A stretch of DNA of 64,000 bases from Pseudoxanthomonas japonensis. Lineage in GTDB: Bacteria; Pseudomonadota; Gammaproteobacteria; Xanthomonadales; Xanthomonadaceae. Shown piece after piece: positions 29,149-37,152 of this stretch. The notes below the pieces were generated by a model. That model saw only the letters and a list, made by a program, of their open reading frames with translations. It did not search any database and was not told the DNA's origin. The translations under genes were made by a program, and so were the position numbers. The DNA lies in NCBI RefSeq assembly GCF_010093445.1, contig NZ_PDWW01000001.1:310001-374000 (forward strand). Reading direction: 5' to 3'. The stretch's first letter is position 1. Every line of letters begins with the position of its first letter.

Positions 29149-29213
29149 GTGGGAGCGACGTCAGTCGCGATGATGTGCCGCGTGTCCGTCATCGCGACTG
29201 ACGTCGCTCCCAC
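29149..29213. repeat. REP palindrome, GTGGGAGCGACGT family (copy 2)
   Basis: Two perfect 25-nt inverted arms (29149-29173, 29189-29213) flank a 15-nt centre. The arms match copy 1 near 15,950 except at one or two positions. Confidence 0.92.
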
Positions 29214-29229
29214 ACCGATGTCCGTGCGA

Positions 29230-29532
29230 TCACCGCGGCGACGGCAACCCATGCCCGCCCACCGGCACCGTCTCGACATGGCTGTCGAAGCCGGCGATCA
29301 GCGAGCGCGCCTTGGCGATGGCCTGCTGCACGGCCGGCAGCGACAGCGAGGCCTTGTGGCTGCCCGCATCGGTCCAGACTTCGGTGATCCAGATCGCGTC
29401 CGCGTCGGCGGGATCCTGTGCGATGACGTAACTCAGGCAACCGGGCATGGCGTCGGTGCCGTCGAGCAGGATCGCAAGCAGCGCATCGCGCTGGCCCGGC
29501 GTGGCGCGCATCTTGCCGATCAGTCCGTACAT
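29230..29532 (-). CDS. Antibiotic biosynthesis monooxygenase (ABM) domain protein
   Basis: A 100-aa dimeric alpha-beta barrel protein of the ABM/YgiN type: MYGLIGKMRATPGQRDALLAILLDGTDAMPGCLSYVIAQDPADADAIWITEVWTDAGSHKASLSLPAVQQAI. Such proteins are small monooxygenases or stress-related enzymes; the substrate is not predictable. It is monocistronic, with a REP palindrome just behind its stop. Confidence 0.85.
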   Translation of the reverse strand: MYGLIGKMRATPGQRDALLAILLDGTDAMPGCLSYVIAQDPADADAIWITEVWTDAGSHKASLSLPAVQQAIAKARSLIAGFDSHVETVPVGGHGLPSPR

Positions 29533-29594
29533 GGCAGTTACTCCGAAAGGGGCGAGCGCGTTGTAGCACGCGACGCGGACAGGCGATGTCCCCG

Positions 29595-30074
29595 TCAGGC
29601 CTTCGGCAATGGCAGGCCCGCATCGGTCTTCACCGCACGCAGCACGAAGCTGGAGTTCACGTCGGCCACGCCGCTGGCGTTGAGCAGGTTGTCGAGCAGG
29701 AAGCGCGAGAAGTGCTCGAGATCCTGCACGACCACGTGCAGCAGGTAGTCCATGTCGCCGGTCAACGCGTAGCAGGCCACCACTTCGTCCCAGGCGCGCA
29801 CGCCATCACCGAACAGCTGGACGCTGGCCGGGTCGTGCTTTTCCAGCTGCACGCGGACGAAGGCCTGCAGGCCCATACCGATCGCCTTGGGGTCGACGCG
29901 GGCCGCGTAGCCGGCAATCACCCCGGTCGCCTCCAGCCGCTGGATGCGGCGCAGGCAGGCCGAGGGCGACAGGTTCACCTGGGCGGCGATGTCGGCGTTG
30001 GTGGCACGGCCGTCGCGCTGCAGCAGGGCCAGCAGGCGCAGGTCGGTGCGGTCGAGGGCGGGCGATCCGGTCAT
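29595..30074 (-). CDS. Lrp/AsnC-family transcriptional regulator
   Basis: The 159-aa product has an N-terminal winged helix (LDRTDLRLLALLQRDGRATNADIAAQVNLSPSACLRRIQRLEATGVIAGY) and a C-terminal RAM ligand-binding domain (VRVQLEKHDPAS...ALTGDMDYLLHVVVQDLEHFSRFL). The ATG at 30074 is preferred to a GTG three codons upstream. It is divergent from phhA across 128 bp, suggesting that it controls phenylalanine hydroxylation in response to an aromatic amino acid. This link is an inference from position. Confidence 0.9.
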   Translation of the reverse strand: MTGSPALDRTDLRLLALLQRDGRATNADIAAQVNLSPSACLRRIQRLEATGVIAGYAARVDPKAIGMGLQAFVRVQLEKHDPASVQLFGDGVRAWDEVVACYALTGDMDYLLHVVVQDLEHFSRFLLDNLLNASGVADVNSSFVLRAVKTDAGLPLPKA

Positions 30075-30202
30075 TCGGTGCACAGGATAGCCTGTTCATG
30101 CACGATCATTGCGCCATCGGTCGGCACAGGCGCAATTTTGCAAGCCTGTTGCGCGGGTCTGCGGCTAGCATCGTTCCTTCACCAGTCCGTCCGGGAAACA
30201 CC

Positions 30203-31087
30203 ATGAACGAGCCGCGCCGCGTCGAGCACCAGCAGACCGACAAGGGCTACGTGCCGGTCTATACGACCGCCCTGGTGGACCAGCCCGCCGACTACCCGGC
30301 CGACGACCACGCCACCTGGGGCACGCTGTACGAGCGCCAGCGCGCCCTGCTGGTCGGCCGCGCCTGCGACGAGTTCCTGCAAGCGCAGGACGCCATGGGC
30401 ATGAGTCCGGACCGCATTCCCCGCTTCGACGAGCTCAACGAGGTGCTGCGCGCGACCACCGGCTGGACGCTGGTCGGCGTGGAAGGCCTGCTGCCGGAGC
30501 TGGAGTTCTTCGACCATCTGGCCAATCGCCGCTTCCCGGTGACCTGGTGGATCCGCCGCCCGGACCAGATCGACTACATCGCCGAACCCGACCTGTTCCA
30601 CGACCTGTTCGGCCACGTGCCGCTGCTGATGAACCCCGTGTTCGCCGACTACATGGAGGCGTACGGCAAGGGCGGCGTGAAGGCGCACGGCATCGGCACC
30701 GACGCGCTGCAGCACCTGACCCGCCTGTACTGGTACACGGTGGAGTTCGGCCTGATCGACACGCCCGACGGCCTGCGCATCTACGGCGCCGGCATTGTGT
30801 CGTCGAAGGGCGAGTCGCTGTACTCGCTGGAATCGGACGCGCCCAACCGCATCGGCTTCGACCTGGAGCGGATCATGCGCACGCGCTACCGCATCGACAC
30901 GTTCCAGAAGACCTATTTCGTCATCGACAGCTTCGAGCAGCTGATGAACGCGACCGCGCCGGACTTCACGCCGATCTATGCGCGGCTGGAAAAGCAGGGC
31001 GCGATCCCCGCCGGCGATGTGCGCGATGGCGACGAGGTCTACACCCGCGGCACCGGCGAAGGCTGGGCCGAGGGCGGCGACGTCTGA
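30203..31087 (+). CDS. phhA: Phenylalanine 4-monooxygenase
   Basis: PhhA converts phenylalanine to tyrosine with tetrahydropterin and a non-heme iron. The 294-aa product covers the single catalytic domain of bacterial enzymes. The iron ligands are visible as two histidines in EPDLFHDLFGHVPLLMNP and the glutamate in LYWYTVEFGL; GAGIVSSKGESLYSL and YRIDTFQKTYFVIDSFEQL are also typical. A pterin-regenerating phhB is not adjacent. The ATG at 30203 follows the divergent promoter region shared with the Lrp gene. Confidence 0.95.
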   Translation: MNEPRRVEHQQTDKGYVPVYTTALVDQPADYPADDHATWGTLYERQRALLVGRACDEFLQAQDAMGMSPDRIPRFDELNEVLRATTGWTLVGVEGLLPELEFFDHLANRRFPVTWWIRRPDQIDYIAEPDLFHDLFGHVPLLMNPVFADYMEAYGKGGVKAHGIGTDALQHLTRLYWYTVEFGLIDTPDGLRIYGAGIVSSKGESLYSLESDAPNRIGFDLERIMRTRYRIDTFQKTYFVIDSFEQLMNATAPDFTPIYARLEKQGAIPAGDVRDGDEVYTRGTGEGWAEGGDV

Positions 31088-31096
31088 CGAGCAACC

Positions 31097-31211
31097 GTAG
31101 AGCGGAGCTTGCTCCGCTGCCTTGGATCGTGAAATGGCGCCTGTTCGACGCCTTTCGGTATCCACGATCATGGCGGTCGCCCGGAGAGCAGCCGAGCAAG
31201 CTCGGCTCTAC
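31097..31211. repeat. REP inverted pair (GTAGAGCSGAGCTTGCTCSGCTG type)
   Basis: Arms at 31097-31119 and 31189-31211 are inverted copies with two compensating C/G changes. Each arm forms its own hairpin. Inside, GGATCGTG and CACGATC form a further dyad. It lies 10 bp after phhA and just before azurin. Confidence 0.85.
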
Positions 31212-31242
31212 AATCCGCGTTCCCTTCATCGCGCATGCTCCG

Positions 31243-31695
31243 ATGCCCAGACTGCTGTCGCTGCTCGCCCTGCTGGCACTCCCGCTGCTCTCCTCTCCGG
31301 CCTTCGCCCGCAACTGCGCGGTGTCGATCGAGGCGACGGACATGATGACCTTCAACCTGAAGACCATCCGCGTGCCCGCCGACTGCGCGCAGCTGCGGGT
31401 GGTGCTGAAGCATGTCGGCCGCATGCCGGCGCAGGCGATGGGGCACAACTGGGTGCTGACGGAAACGCGTCACCACCGCGAGGTCGGTCTGGCCGGCGGG
31501 CGCATGACGCTGGCCGATGCCTACGTACCGCGCAACGACGCACGGGTGATCGCGCATACGCCGGTGATCGGCGGCGGACAGGCGACCGAGGTGGTGTTCC
31601 CGACATCGCGCCTGCGCAAGGACGGCGACTACACCTTCTTCTGCTCGTTCCCCGGCCACTGGAACATGATGAAAGGGCGCCTCGTCTTCGAGTGA
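31243..31695 (+). CDS. Azurin, blue copper electron-transfer protein
   Basis: Azurin carries electrons in the periplasm, classically to cytochrome peroxidase or denitrification enzymes. The 150-aa precursor has a signal peptide ending at SSPAFA and a mature domain starting RNCAVSIEATDMMTFN. The copper ligands are visible: His in AMGHNWVL, then Cys, His and Met in FFCSFPGHWNMMKG. The structural disulfide cysteines are also present (NCAV, ADCAQ). Length is normal. The gene stands alone behind a REP pair. Confidence 0.93.
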   Translation: MPRLLSLLALLALPLLSSPAFARNCAVSIEATDMMTFNLKTIRVPADCAQLRVVLKHVGRMPAQAMGHNWVLTETRHHREVGLAGGRMTLADAYVPRNDARVIAHTPVIGGGQATEVVFPTSRLRKDGDYTFFCSFPGHWNMMKGRLVFE

Positions 31696-31776
31696 GCCGA
31701 GAGCCTTGCTCGCGGGACTCTCCTGGCGGGCCGCCGTTGGTATGATGCGCGCCGATTCTGTGACGGAGCTCTCGTG

Positions 31777-33363
31777 ATGGCCTCTGCCGAAGCACTGTGG
31801 CGATGGCTGCGCCAGTGGCGACGCGAAAACCTGCAGGTCGACCGGGTCGCCGTACTGCGGCATGTGGACGACGCCGGGCAACTCGGCCCGCGCTATGCGT
31901 TCATGACGGTGATGGCCTGTGGCATCGCCACGCTGGGCCTGCTGCAGAACTCGGTGGCCGTCATCATCGGCGCGATGCTGATTTCCCCGTTGATGGGACC
32001 CATCGTCGAACTGGGCATGTCGCTGGCCACGTTCGATTTCCGCAGCCTGCGCGAGTCGCTGAAGACGCTGGCGGTGGGAACCGCGGTTGCCCTGACCACG
32101 GCGACCGCGATCGTGCTGGTCTCCCCGCTGCAGGAAGCGACGCCGGAAATCCTGGCGCGCACCGAGCCGACCCTGTTCGACCTGCTCGTCGCAGTGTTTT
32201 CCGGACTGGCCGGCGCCTACGCCACCATCACCCGCAAGGGCGAAACCATCGTCGGCGTCGCCATCGCGACGGCGCTGATGCCGCCGCTGGCCGTGGTGGG
32301 TTTCGGTATCGCCACCCTCAACGCCAGCATCGCCGGCGGCGCCTTGTTCCTGTTCATGACCAACCTGCTGGCGATCGCGCTGTCGGTCACCATCATGGCG
32401 CGCTGGTACAACTTCGGTGGGGCCGATTCGCCCAAGCAGACCGCATGGCAGGCCACCATGATCGTGGGAACGTTCCTGCTGCTGTCGATCCCGCTGGGAC
32501 TGGCCCTGCGCGACATCGCGGCGCGCGGCGTCGCCGACCGAACCATCCGCAACGCCATGGACGAAGCCGCCCGCGACCACGGCGGACAGCTCACCACGTT
32601 GCGCGTGGAACGCAACGATGACGTGCTCCGCGTCGACGCGGTGATGCTCCTGCCGCAGCACCTGCCGCAGCTGGACCGGCAACTCGAGCGCAAGCTCGAA
32701 TCCGTACTCGCCAAGCCGGTCGAGGTTTCCCTGCGCGAACTGCTGACCGCAGACGAGACGGCGCTGGCGAACGAGCAGGCATCGCTCGCCCAGCTCCGGG
32801 AAAGCGTGATGCGCCTGCAGAGCGTGGCCGAGCGCGATGCGGCCCAGCGCAGTGCCGGCACGCGAGCAAGCGAAGCCATGCATCAGCGCGTACTGGCGCA
32901 TTTCGGGCAACTCGAGATTCTGGAAGGCGGGCAACGGGCGCGCTGGCAGCTCAACGGGACGGCAGGACTCGATATCGTCGAGGCTCGCCGCCTGGAACAG
33001 GCGCTGGCGACCGACGACACCGGCGCCCTGCAGGTGCAGGTGGTGCCGGCACTGCAGGCACTGCCGCCGGTGGCCTTCGGCGACGACCAGTCGGCGCTGG
33101 ATGCGGCGGGTACCGCACAGGTGGATGCGATCGCGTGGGCATTGCGGCGCTGGGGCGTGAACCGGGTATCCGTCGACGGATACGCCGGCAACGATGCAGC
33201 GCTTGCGCTCGCGCGCGCCGAAAGCGTCGCCGCCGCGCTCGACGGCCAGGGGATCCGCGAAGCCACGGCGCGGGCGGTGCCCGGCGCCGATGCACGAGGC
33301 GCCGCCGTCGCCGAGGGCGTGACGGTGCTGCGCGAAGCACGCATCCGGCTCGAGTCGCCGTAG
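31777..33363 (+). CDS. DUF389 (TIGR00341) membrane protein with a C-terminal OmpA-like domain
   Basis: The 528-aa product has a DUF389 membrane region of about six helices (YAFMTVMACGIATLGLLQNSVAVIIGAMLISPLMGPIVELGMSLATFD; GETIVGVAIATALMPPLAVVGFG; LFLFMTNLLAIALSVTIMARWY). A helical/coiled region follows (about 250-390), then a C-terminal stretch resembling the OmpA-C fold (AFGDDQSALDAAGTAQVDAIAWALRRWGVNRVSVDGYAGNDAALALARAESVAAAL). Function of DUF389 is unknown. ATG at 31777 is used; a GTG three bases earlier is equally placed. Confidence 0.8.
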   Translation: MASAEALWRWLRQWRRENLQVDRVAVLRHVDDAGQLGPRYAFMTVMACGIATLGLLQNSVAVIIGAMLISPLMGPIVELGMSLATFDFRSLRESLKTLAVGTAVALTTATAIVLVSPLQEATPEILARTEPTLFDLLVAVFSGLAGAYATITRKGETIVGVAIATALMPPLAVVGFGIATLNASIAGGALFLFMTNLLAIALSVTIMARWYNFGGADSPKQTAWQATMIVGTFLLLSIPLGLALRDIAARGVADRTIRNAMDEAARDHGGQLTTLRVERNDDVLRVDAVMLLPQHLPQLDRQLERKLESVLAKPVEVSLRELLTADETALANEQASLAQLRESVMRLQSVAERDAAQRSAGTRASEAMHQRVLAHFGQLEILEGGQRARWQLNGTAGLDIVEARRLEQALATDDTGALQVQVVPALQALPPVAFGDDQSALDAAGTAQVDAIAWALRRWGVNRVSVDGYAGNDAALALARAESVAAALDGQGIREATARAVPGADARGAAVAEGVTVLREARIRLESP

Positions 33364-33545
33364 CCGCGCCTCTTGCGAGCCATGTGCATCATGGCAGGGC
33401 GCGCATGTTGACGAAGACCGTCAACCGGTCGGGAAAATACGCGGCGATGTCCGGCACGCGGGAGGGTTTGCGGCGATGCGGCGCGCATAATGGCCGTCAT
33501 AGCGCGCATCGAGCCGCGCGACCTGTTCACCGCTGACGGCACGCC

Positions 33546-36161
33546 ATGAATACCGACTACCGCACCTCGCTCCCGGGCACGAAGCTCGACTATTACGACG
33601 CGCGCGCCGCGGTCGACGCCCTGCAGCCGGGCGCCTGGGCGTCGCTGTCGTACACCGCACGCGTCCACGCCGAGAACATCGTCCGCCGCGCCGATCCCGC
33701 GCGCCGCGATGATTACCTGCGGCAACTGGTGGAGCGTCGTCGCGATCTGGATTTCCCCTGGTTCCCGGCGCGCGTGGTCTGCCACGACATCCTCGGCCAG
33801 ACTGCGCTGGTCGACCTGGCCGGCCTGCGCGATGCCATCGCGGACCAGGGCGGCGACCCGGCGCAGGTGAACCCGGTGGTGCCGGTGCAGCTGATCGTCG
33901 ACCACTCGCTGGCAGTGGAATGCGGCGGCTACGACCCGGATGCGTTCGCGAAGAATCGCGCCATCGAGGACCGCCGCAACGAGGACCGCTTCCATTTCAT
34001 CGACTGGACCAAGCTGGCGTTCAAGAACGTCGACGTGATCCCGCCGGGTAACGGGATCATGCACCAGATCAACCTGGAGAAGATGTCGCCGGTGATCTAC
34101 GTGCAGGATGGCGTCGCGTTCCCCGATACCTGCGTCGGCACCGACAGCCACACACCGCACGTGGATGCGCTGGGCGTCATCGCCGTCGGCGTGGGCGGCC
34201 TGGAGGCGGAGAACGTCATGCTCGGCCGCGCCTCGTGGATGCGCACGCCGGACATCGTCGGCGTGGAGCTCGGCGGCAAGCCGCAGCCCGGCATCACCGC
34301 GACCGACGTGGTGCTGGCGCTGACCGAGTTCCTGCGCAAGGAAAAGGTGGTCGGCGCCTACCTCGAATTCCGTGGCGAAGGCGCAGCGGCGTTGACCATC
34401 GGCGACCGCGCGACGATCTCCAACATGGCACCCGAGTACGGCGCGACCGCAGCGATGTTCTTCATCGACGAGAACACGCTGGACTACCTGCGCCTGACCG
34501 GACGCAGCGACGAGCAGGTCGCGCTGGTCGAGACGTATGCCAAGACCGCCGGCCTGTGGGCCGACGACCTGGCGAGCGCGCAGTACGAACGCACCCTGCA
34601 CTTCGACCTGTCCACCGTGGTGCGCAACATGGCCGGTCCGTCCAATCCGCACAAGCGCCTGCCGACCAGCGCGCTGGCCGAGCGCGGCATTGCCGACGAG
34701 GCCAAACTGGCCTCGGGCCGGGCGGAGGAAGCGCAGGGCCTGATGCCGGACGGCGCGGTGATCATCGCCGCCATCACCTCGTGCACCAACACCAGCAATC
34801 CGCGCAACGTCATCGCCGCCGCGCTGCTGGCGCGCAACGCCAATGCGAAGGGCCTGGTGCGCAAACCATGGGTGAAGTCGTCGCTCGCGCCCGGCTCCAA
34901 GGCCGTGCAGCTGTACCTGGAGGAATCCGGTCTGCTGCCCGATCTGGAGAAACTCGGCTTCGGCATCGTCGCCTTCGCCTGCACCACCTGCAACGGCATG
35001 AGCGGTGCGCTGGATCCGACGATCCAGCAGGAGATCATCGACCGCGATCTGTACGCGACCGCCGTGCTGTCGGGCAACCGCAACTTCGACGGCCGCATCC
35101 ATCCGTACGCGAAGCAGGCGTTCCTCGCTTCGCCGCCGCTGGTGATCGCCTATGCGATCGCCGGCACCGTGCGCTTCGACATCGAGAAGGACGCGCTTGG
35201 CATCGATGCCGACGGCAATCCCATCACGCTGAAGGACCTCTGGCCGAGCGACGAGGAGATCGACGCGGTCGTCAAGGCCAGCGTGAAACCGGAGCAATAC
35301 CGTTCCGTCTACAACCCGATGTTCAACGTGCGCGTGGAGCATGGCGGCAAGGTCGATCCGCTGTACGCGTGGCGCCCGCAGAGCACCTACATCCGCCGTC
35401 CGCCGTACTGGGAAGGCGCGCTGGCCGGCGAACGCACGCTGCGCGGCATGCGTCCGCTGGCGGTGCTCGGCGACAACATCACCACCGACCACCTGTCGCC
35501 ATCGAACGCGATCCTCGCCTCGAGCGCGGCAGGCGAGTACCTGGCGAAAATGGGTTTGCCGGAAGAAGACTTCAATTCCTACGCCACGCACCGCGGCGAC
35601 CACCTGACCGCGCAGCGCGCTACGTTCGCCAACCCGCAGTTGCTCAACGAGATGGCGGTCGTCGACGGTGAAGTGAAGAAGGGTTCGCTGGCCCGCATCG
35701 AGCCGGACGGGCAGGTGGTGCGCATGTGGGAAGCCATCGAGACCTACATGGAGCGCAAGCAGCCGCTGGTCATCATCGCCGGCGCCGACTACGGGCAGGG
35801 CAGCTCGCGCGACTGGGCGGCGAAGGGCGTGCGCCTGGCCGGCGTGGAGGCGATCGTGGCGGAAGGCTTCGAGCGCATCCACCGCACCAACCTGATCGGC
35901 ATGGGCGTGCTGCCGCTGGAGTTCAAGGCAGGCGAGACGCGAAAGACCTGGGGCATCGACGGGACCGAGACGTTCGACGTGGTCGGCGAACGCAAGCCGC
36001 GCGCCGAGCTGGTGCTGGTGATCCACCGCGCCAACGGCGAGACGGTGCGGGTACCGGTGGTCTGCCGTCTGGACTCGGACGAGGAAGTGTCGATCTACGA
36101 GGCGGGCGGGGTACTGCAGCGGTTCGCGCAGGATTTCCTCGACGCGTCGAAAGCGGCCTGA
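33546..36161 (+). CDS. acnD: AcnD, Fe-S 2-methylcitrate dehydratase of the methylcitrate cycle
   Basis: AcnD dehydrates 2-methylcitrate to 2-methylaconitate in propionate breakdown and needs PrpF to complete the step. The 871-aa aconitase-fold protein shows LIVDHSLAVECGGYD, TCVGTDSHTPHVDALGVIAVGVGGLEAENVMLG, and the [4Fe-4S] cysteine sites TSCTNTSNPRNV and ACTTCNGMSG. The C-terminal swivel domain has GADYGQGSSRDWAAKG. Presence of prpF 1 kb downstream, rather than a canonical citrate-cycle context, separates AcnD from AcnA. prpB and prpC are not adjacent on the upstream side. Confidence 0.92.
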   Translation: MNTDYRTSLPGTKLDYYDARAAVDALQPGAWASLSYTARVHAENIVRRADPARRDDYLRQLVERRRDLDFPWFPARVVCHDILGQTALVDLAGLRDAIADQGGDPAQVNPVVPVQLIVDHSLAVECGGYDPDAFAKNRAIEDRRNEDRFHFIDWTKLAFKNVDVIPPGNGIMHQINLEKMSPVIYVQDGVAFPDTCVGTDSHTPHVDALGVIAVGVGGLEAENVMLGRASWMRTPDIVGVELGGKPQPGITATDVVLALTEFLRKEKVVGAYLEFRGEGAAALTIGDRATISNMAPEYGATAAMFFIDENTLDYLRLTGRSDEQVALVETYAKTAGLWADDLASAQYERTLHFDLSTVVRNMAGPSNPHKRLPTSALAERGIADEAKLASGRAEEAQGLMPDGAVIIAAITSCTNTSNPRNVIAAALLARNANAKGLVRKPWVKSSLAPGSKAVQLYLEESGLLPDLEKLGFGIVAFACTTCNGMSGALDPTIQQEIIDRDLYATAVLSGNRNFDGRIHPYAKQAFLASPPLVIAYAIAGTVRFDIEKDALGIDADGNPITLKDLWPSDEEIDAVVKASVKPEQYRSVYNPMFNVRVEHGGKVDPLYAWRPQSTYIRRPPYWEGALAGERTLRGMRPLAVLGDNITTDHLSPSNAILASSAAGEYLAKMGLPEEDFNSYATHRGDHLTAQRATFANPQLLNEMAVVDGEVKKGSLARIEPDGQVVRMWEAIETYMERKQPLVIIAGADYGQGSSRDWAAKGVRLAGVEAIVAEGFERIHRTNLIGMGVLPLEFKAGETRKTWGIDGTETFDVVGERKPRAELVLVIHRANGETVRVPVVCRLDSDEEVSIYEAGGVLQRFAQDFLDASKAA

Positions 36162-36204
36162 CCCGTTCGTCGAATCGGTACACCCAACGCACAGGAGTCC
36201 GATC

Positions 36205-36669
36205 ATGTCCGAGAACACCGCCCCCGGTACCGTCCGCCTGCACCGCGTGCTGCGTGCGCCGCCCTCGCGCGTCTACCGCGCCTTCCTCGATCCGGACGCG
36301 ATGGTGAAGTGGCTGCCGCCGCACGGGTTCACCGGCAAGGTCCATTCGATGGACGCGCGCGTGGGCGGCGGTTACACGATGTCGTTCACCAACTTCGGCA
36401 CCGGCTCCAGCCATTCCTTCGGCGGCACATACGTGGAGCTGGTGGAGAACGAACGGCTGCGCTACACGGACCAGTTCGACAACCCCGGCCTGCCGGGCCA
36501 GATGCAGGTCACGGTGACGCTGAAGCAGAGCATCGTCGGCACCGAGCTCCACGTCGTGCAGGAAGGCATTCCTGCCGCGATCCCGGTCGACTTCTGCTAC
36601 CAGGGCTGGCAGGAATCGCTGGAGCTGCTGGCGAAGCTGGTCGAACCCGAGATTCCCGATGGCGCGTGA
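36205..36669 (+). CDS. SRPBCC/AHSA1-domain protein
   Basis: The 154-aa product is a single START-like helix-grip domain of the AHSA1 group (VRLHRVLRAPPSRVYRAFLDPDAMVKWLPPHGF; GGGYTMSFTNFGTGSSHSFGGTYVELVENERLRYTDQFD; CYQGWQESLELLAKLVEPEIPDG). Members bind small hydrophobic ligands; no specific role is known. It lies 43 bp behind acnD and in the same direction, so it may ride on the acnD transcript. The next ORF starts at its stop codon. Confidence 0.85.
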   Translation: MSENTAPGTVRLHRVLRAPPSRVYRAFLDPDAMVKWLPPHGFTGKVHSMDARVGGGYTMSFTNFGTGSSHSFGGTYVELVENERLRYTDQFDNPGLPGQMQVTVTLKQSIVGTELHVVQEGIPAAIPVDFCYQGWQESLELLAKLVEPEIPDGA

Positions 36670-37139
36670 TGACGTCTATGCTCCTTTCCATGCATACGGA
36701 CATTGCGAGCCCCTCTCCCCTCGCGGGAGAGGGGTTGGGGAGAGGGGGCACCGTGGAATCAAGGACGTTCGCGAAGCAACTTCGCCGCAACATGACGGAC
36801 GCCGAGCATCGGCTCTGGAAGCATCTGCGAGCGCATCGACTCGATGGGCAGAAGTTCCGCCGCCAGCAGCCGATCGGTCCTTGCATCGTATATTTCGTGC
36901 ATTTCGGAGCGCGAGTGGTCGTCGAGGCCGATGGTGGGCAGCACGTTCAATCCCCGCATGACACCGCACGCGATGCCTGGCTGATGCGACAGGGGTTTCG
37001 CGTCCTCCGGTTCTGGAACGACGACATACTCCTGCACACCGATGCCGTGCTTGAATCCATTTGGAAGGCGCTGCGCGAAAGAGCGCCCTCTCCCCCGACC
37101 CCTCTCCCGCAAGGGGAGAGGGGTGAACAGCCCCACTGA
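36669..37139 (+). CDS. DUF559 endonuclease-like protein
   Basis: DUF559 proteins have a Vsr-like PD-(D/E)XK nuclease fold. The core runs from MTDAEHRLWKHLRAHRLDGQKFRRQQPIGPCIVYFVHFGARVVVEADGGQH to GFRVLRFWNDDILLHTDAVLESI, with the catalytic-type E-A-D and the Q-P-I-G-x-Y/I-x-V-D/H segment recognisable (VDF is read VHF here). The DNA of the flanking repeats is read through as SPSPLAGEGLGRGG at the N-terminus and APSPPTPLPQGERGEQP at the C-terminus. The frame starts with a TGATG overlap, which is probably fortuitous. The cassette looks like an insertion between acnD and prpF. Confidence 0.78.
   Translation: MTSMLLSMHTDIASPSPLAGEGLGRGGTVESRTFAKQLRRNMTDAEHRLWKHLRAHRLDGQKFRRQQPIGPCIVYFVHFGARVVVEADGGQHVQSPHDTARDAWLMRQGFRVLRFWNDDILLHTDAVLESIWKALRERAPSPPTPLPQGERGEQPH
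36709..37127. mobile_element. DUF559 cassette bounded by inverted CCCCTCTCCC repeats
   Basis: Left repeat (about 36709-36749) and right repeat (about 37084-37127) are inverted copies of one unit, CCCCTCTCCC-TYGCGGGAGAGGGGTYGGGG, each also able to fold on itself. They enclose precisely the DUF559 coding core. The same pairing of this repeat type with a DUF559 gene is common in proteobacterial genomes, to my knowledge, suggesting a small mobile unit. No target-site duplication was established. Confidence 0.6.
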
Positions 37140-37152
37140 GACAGAGTTCGAC

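Noticed and set aside
33546-36161. Call of aconitase A (citrate cycle)
   Set aside because: prpF lies just downstream, which marks the AcnD branch; AcnA does not need PrpF.
32883-36218. Minus-strand frame of 1111 aa
   Set aside because: Antisense to acnD, whose catalytic cysteines and motifs are intact on the plus strand.
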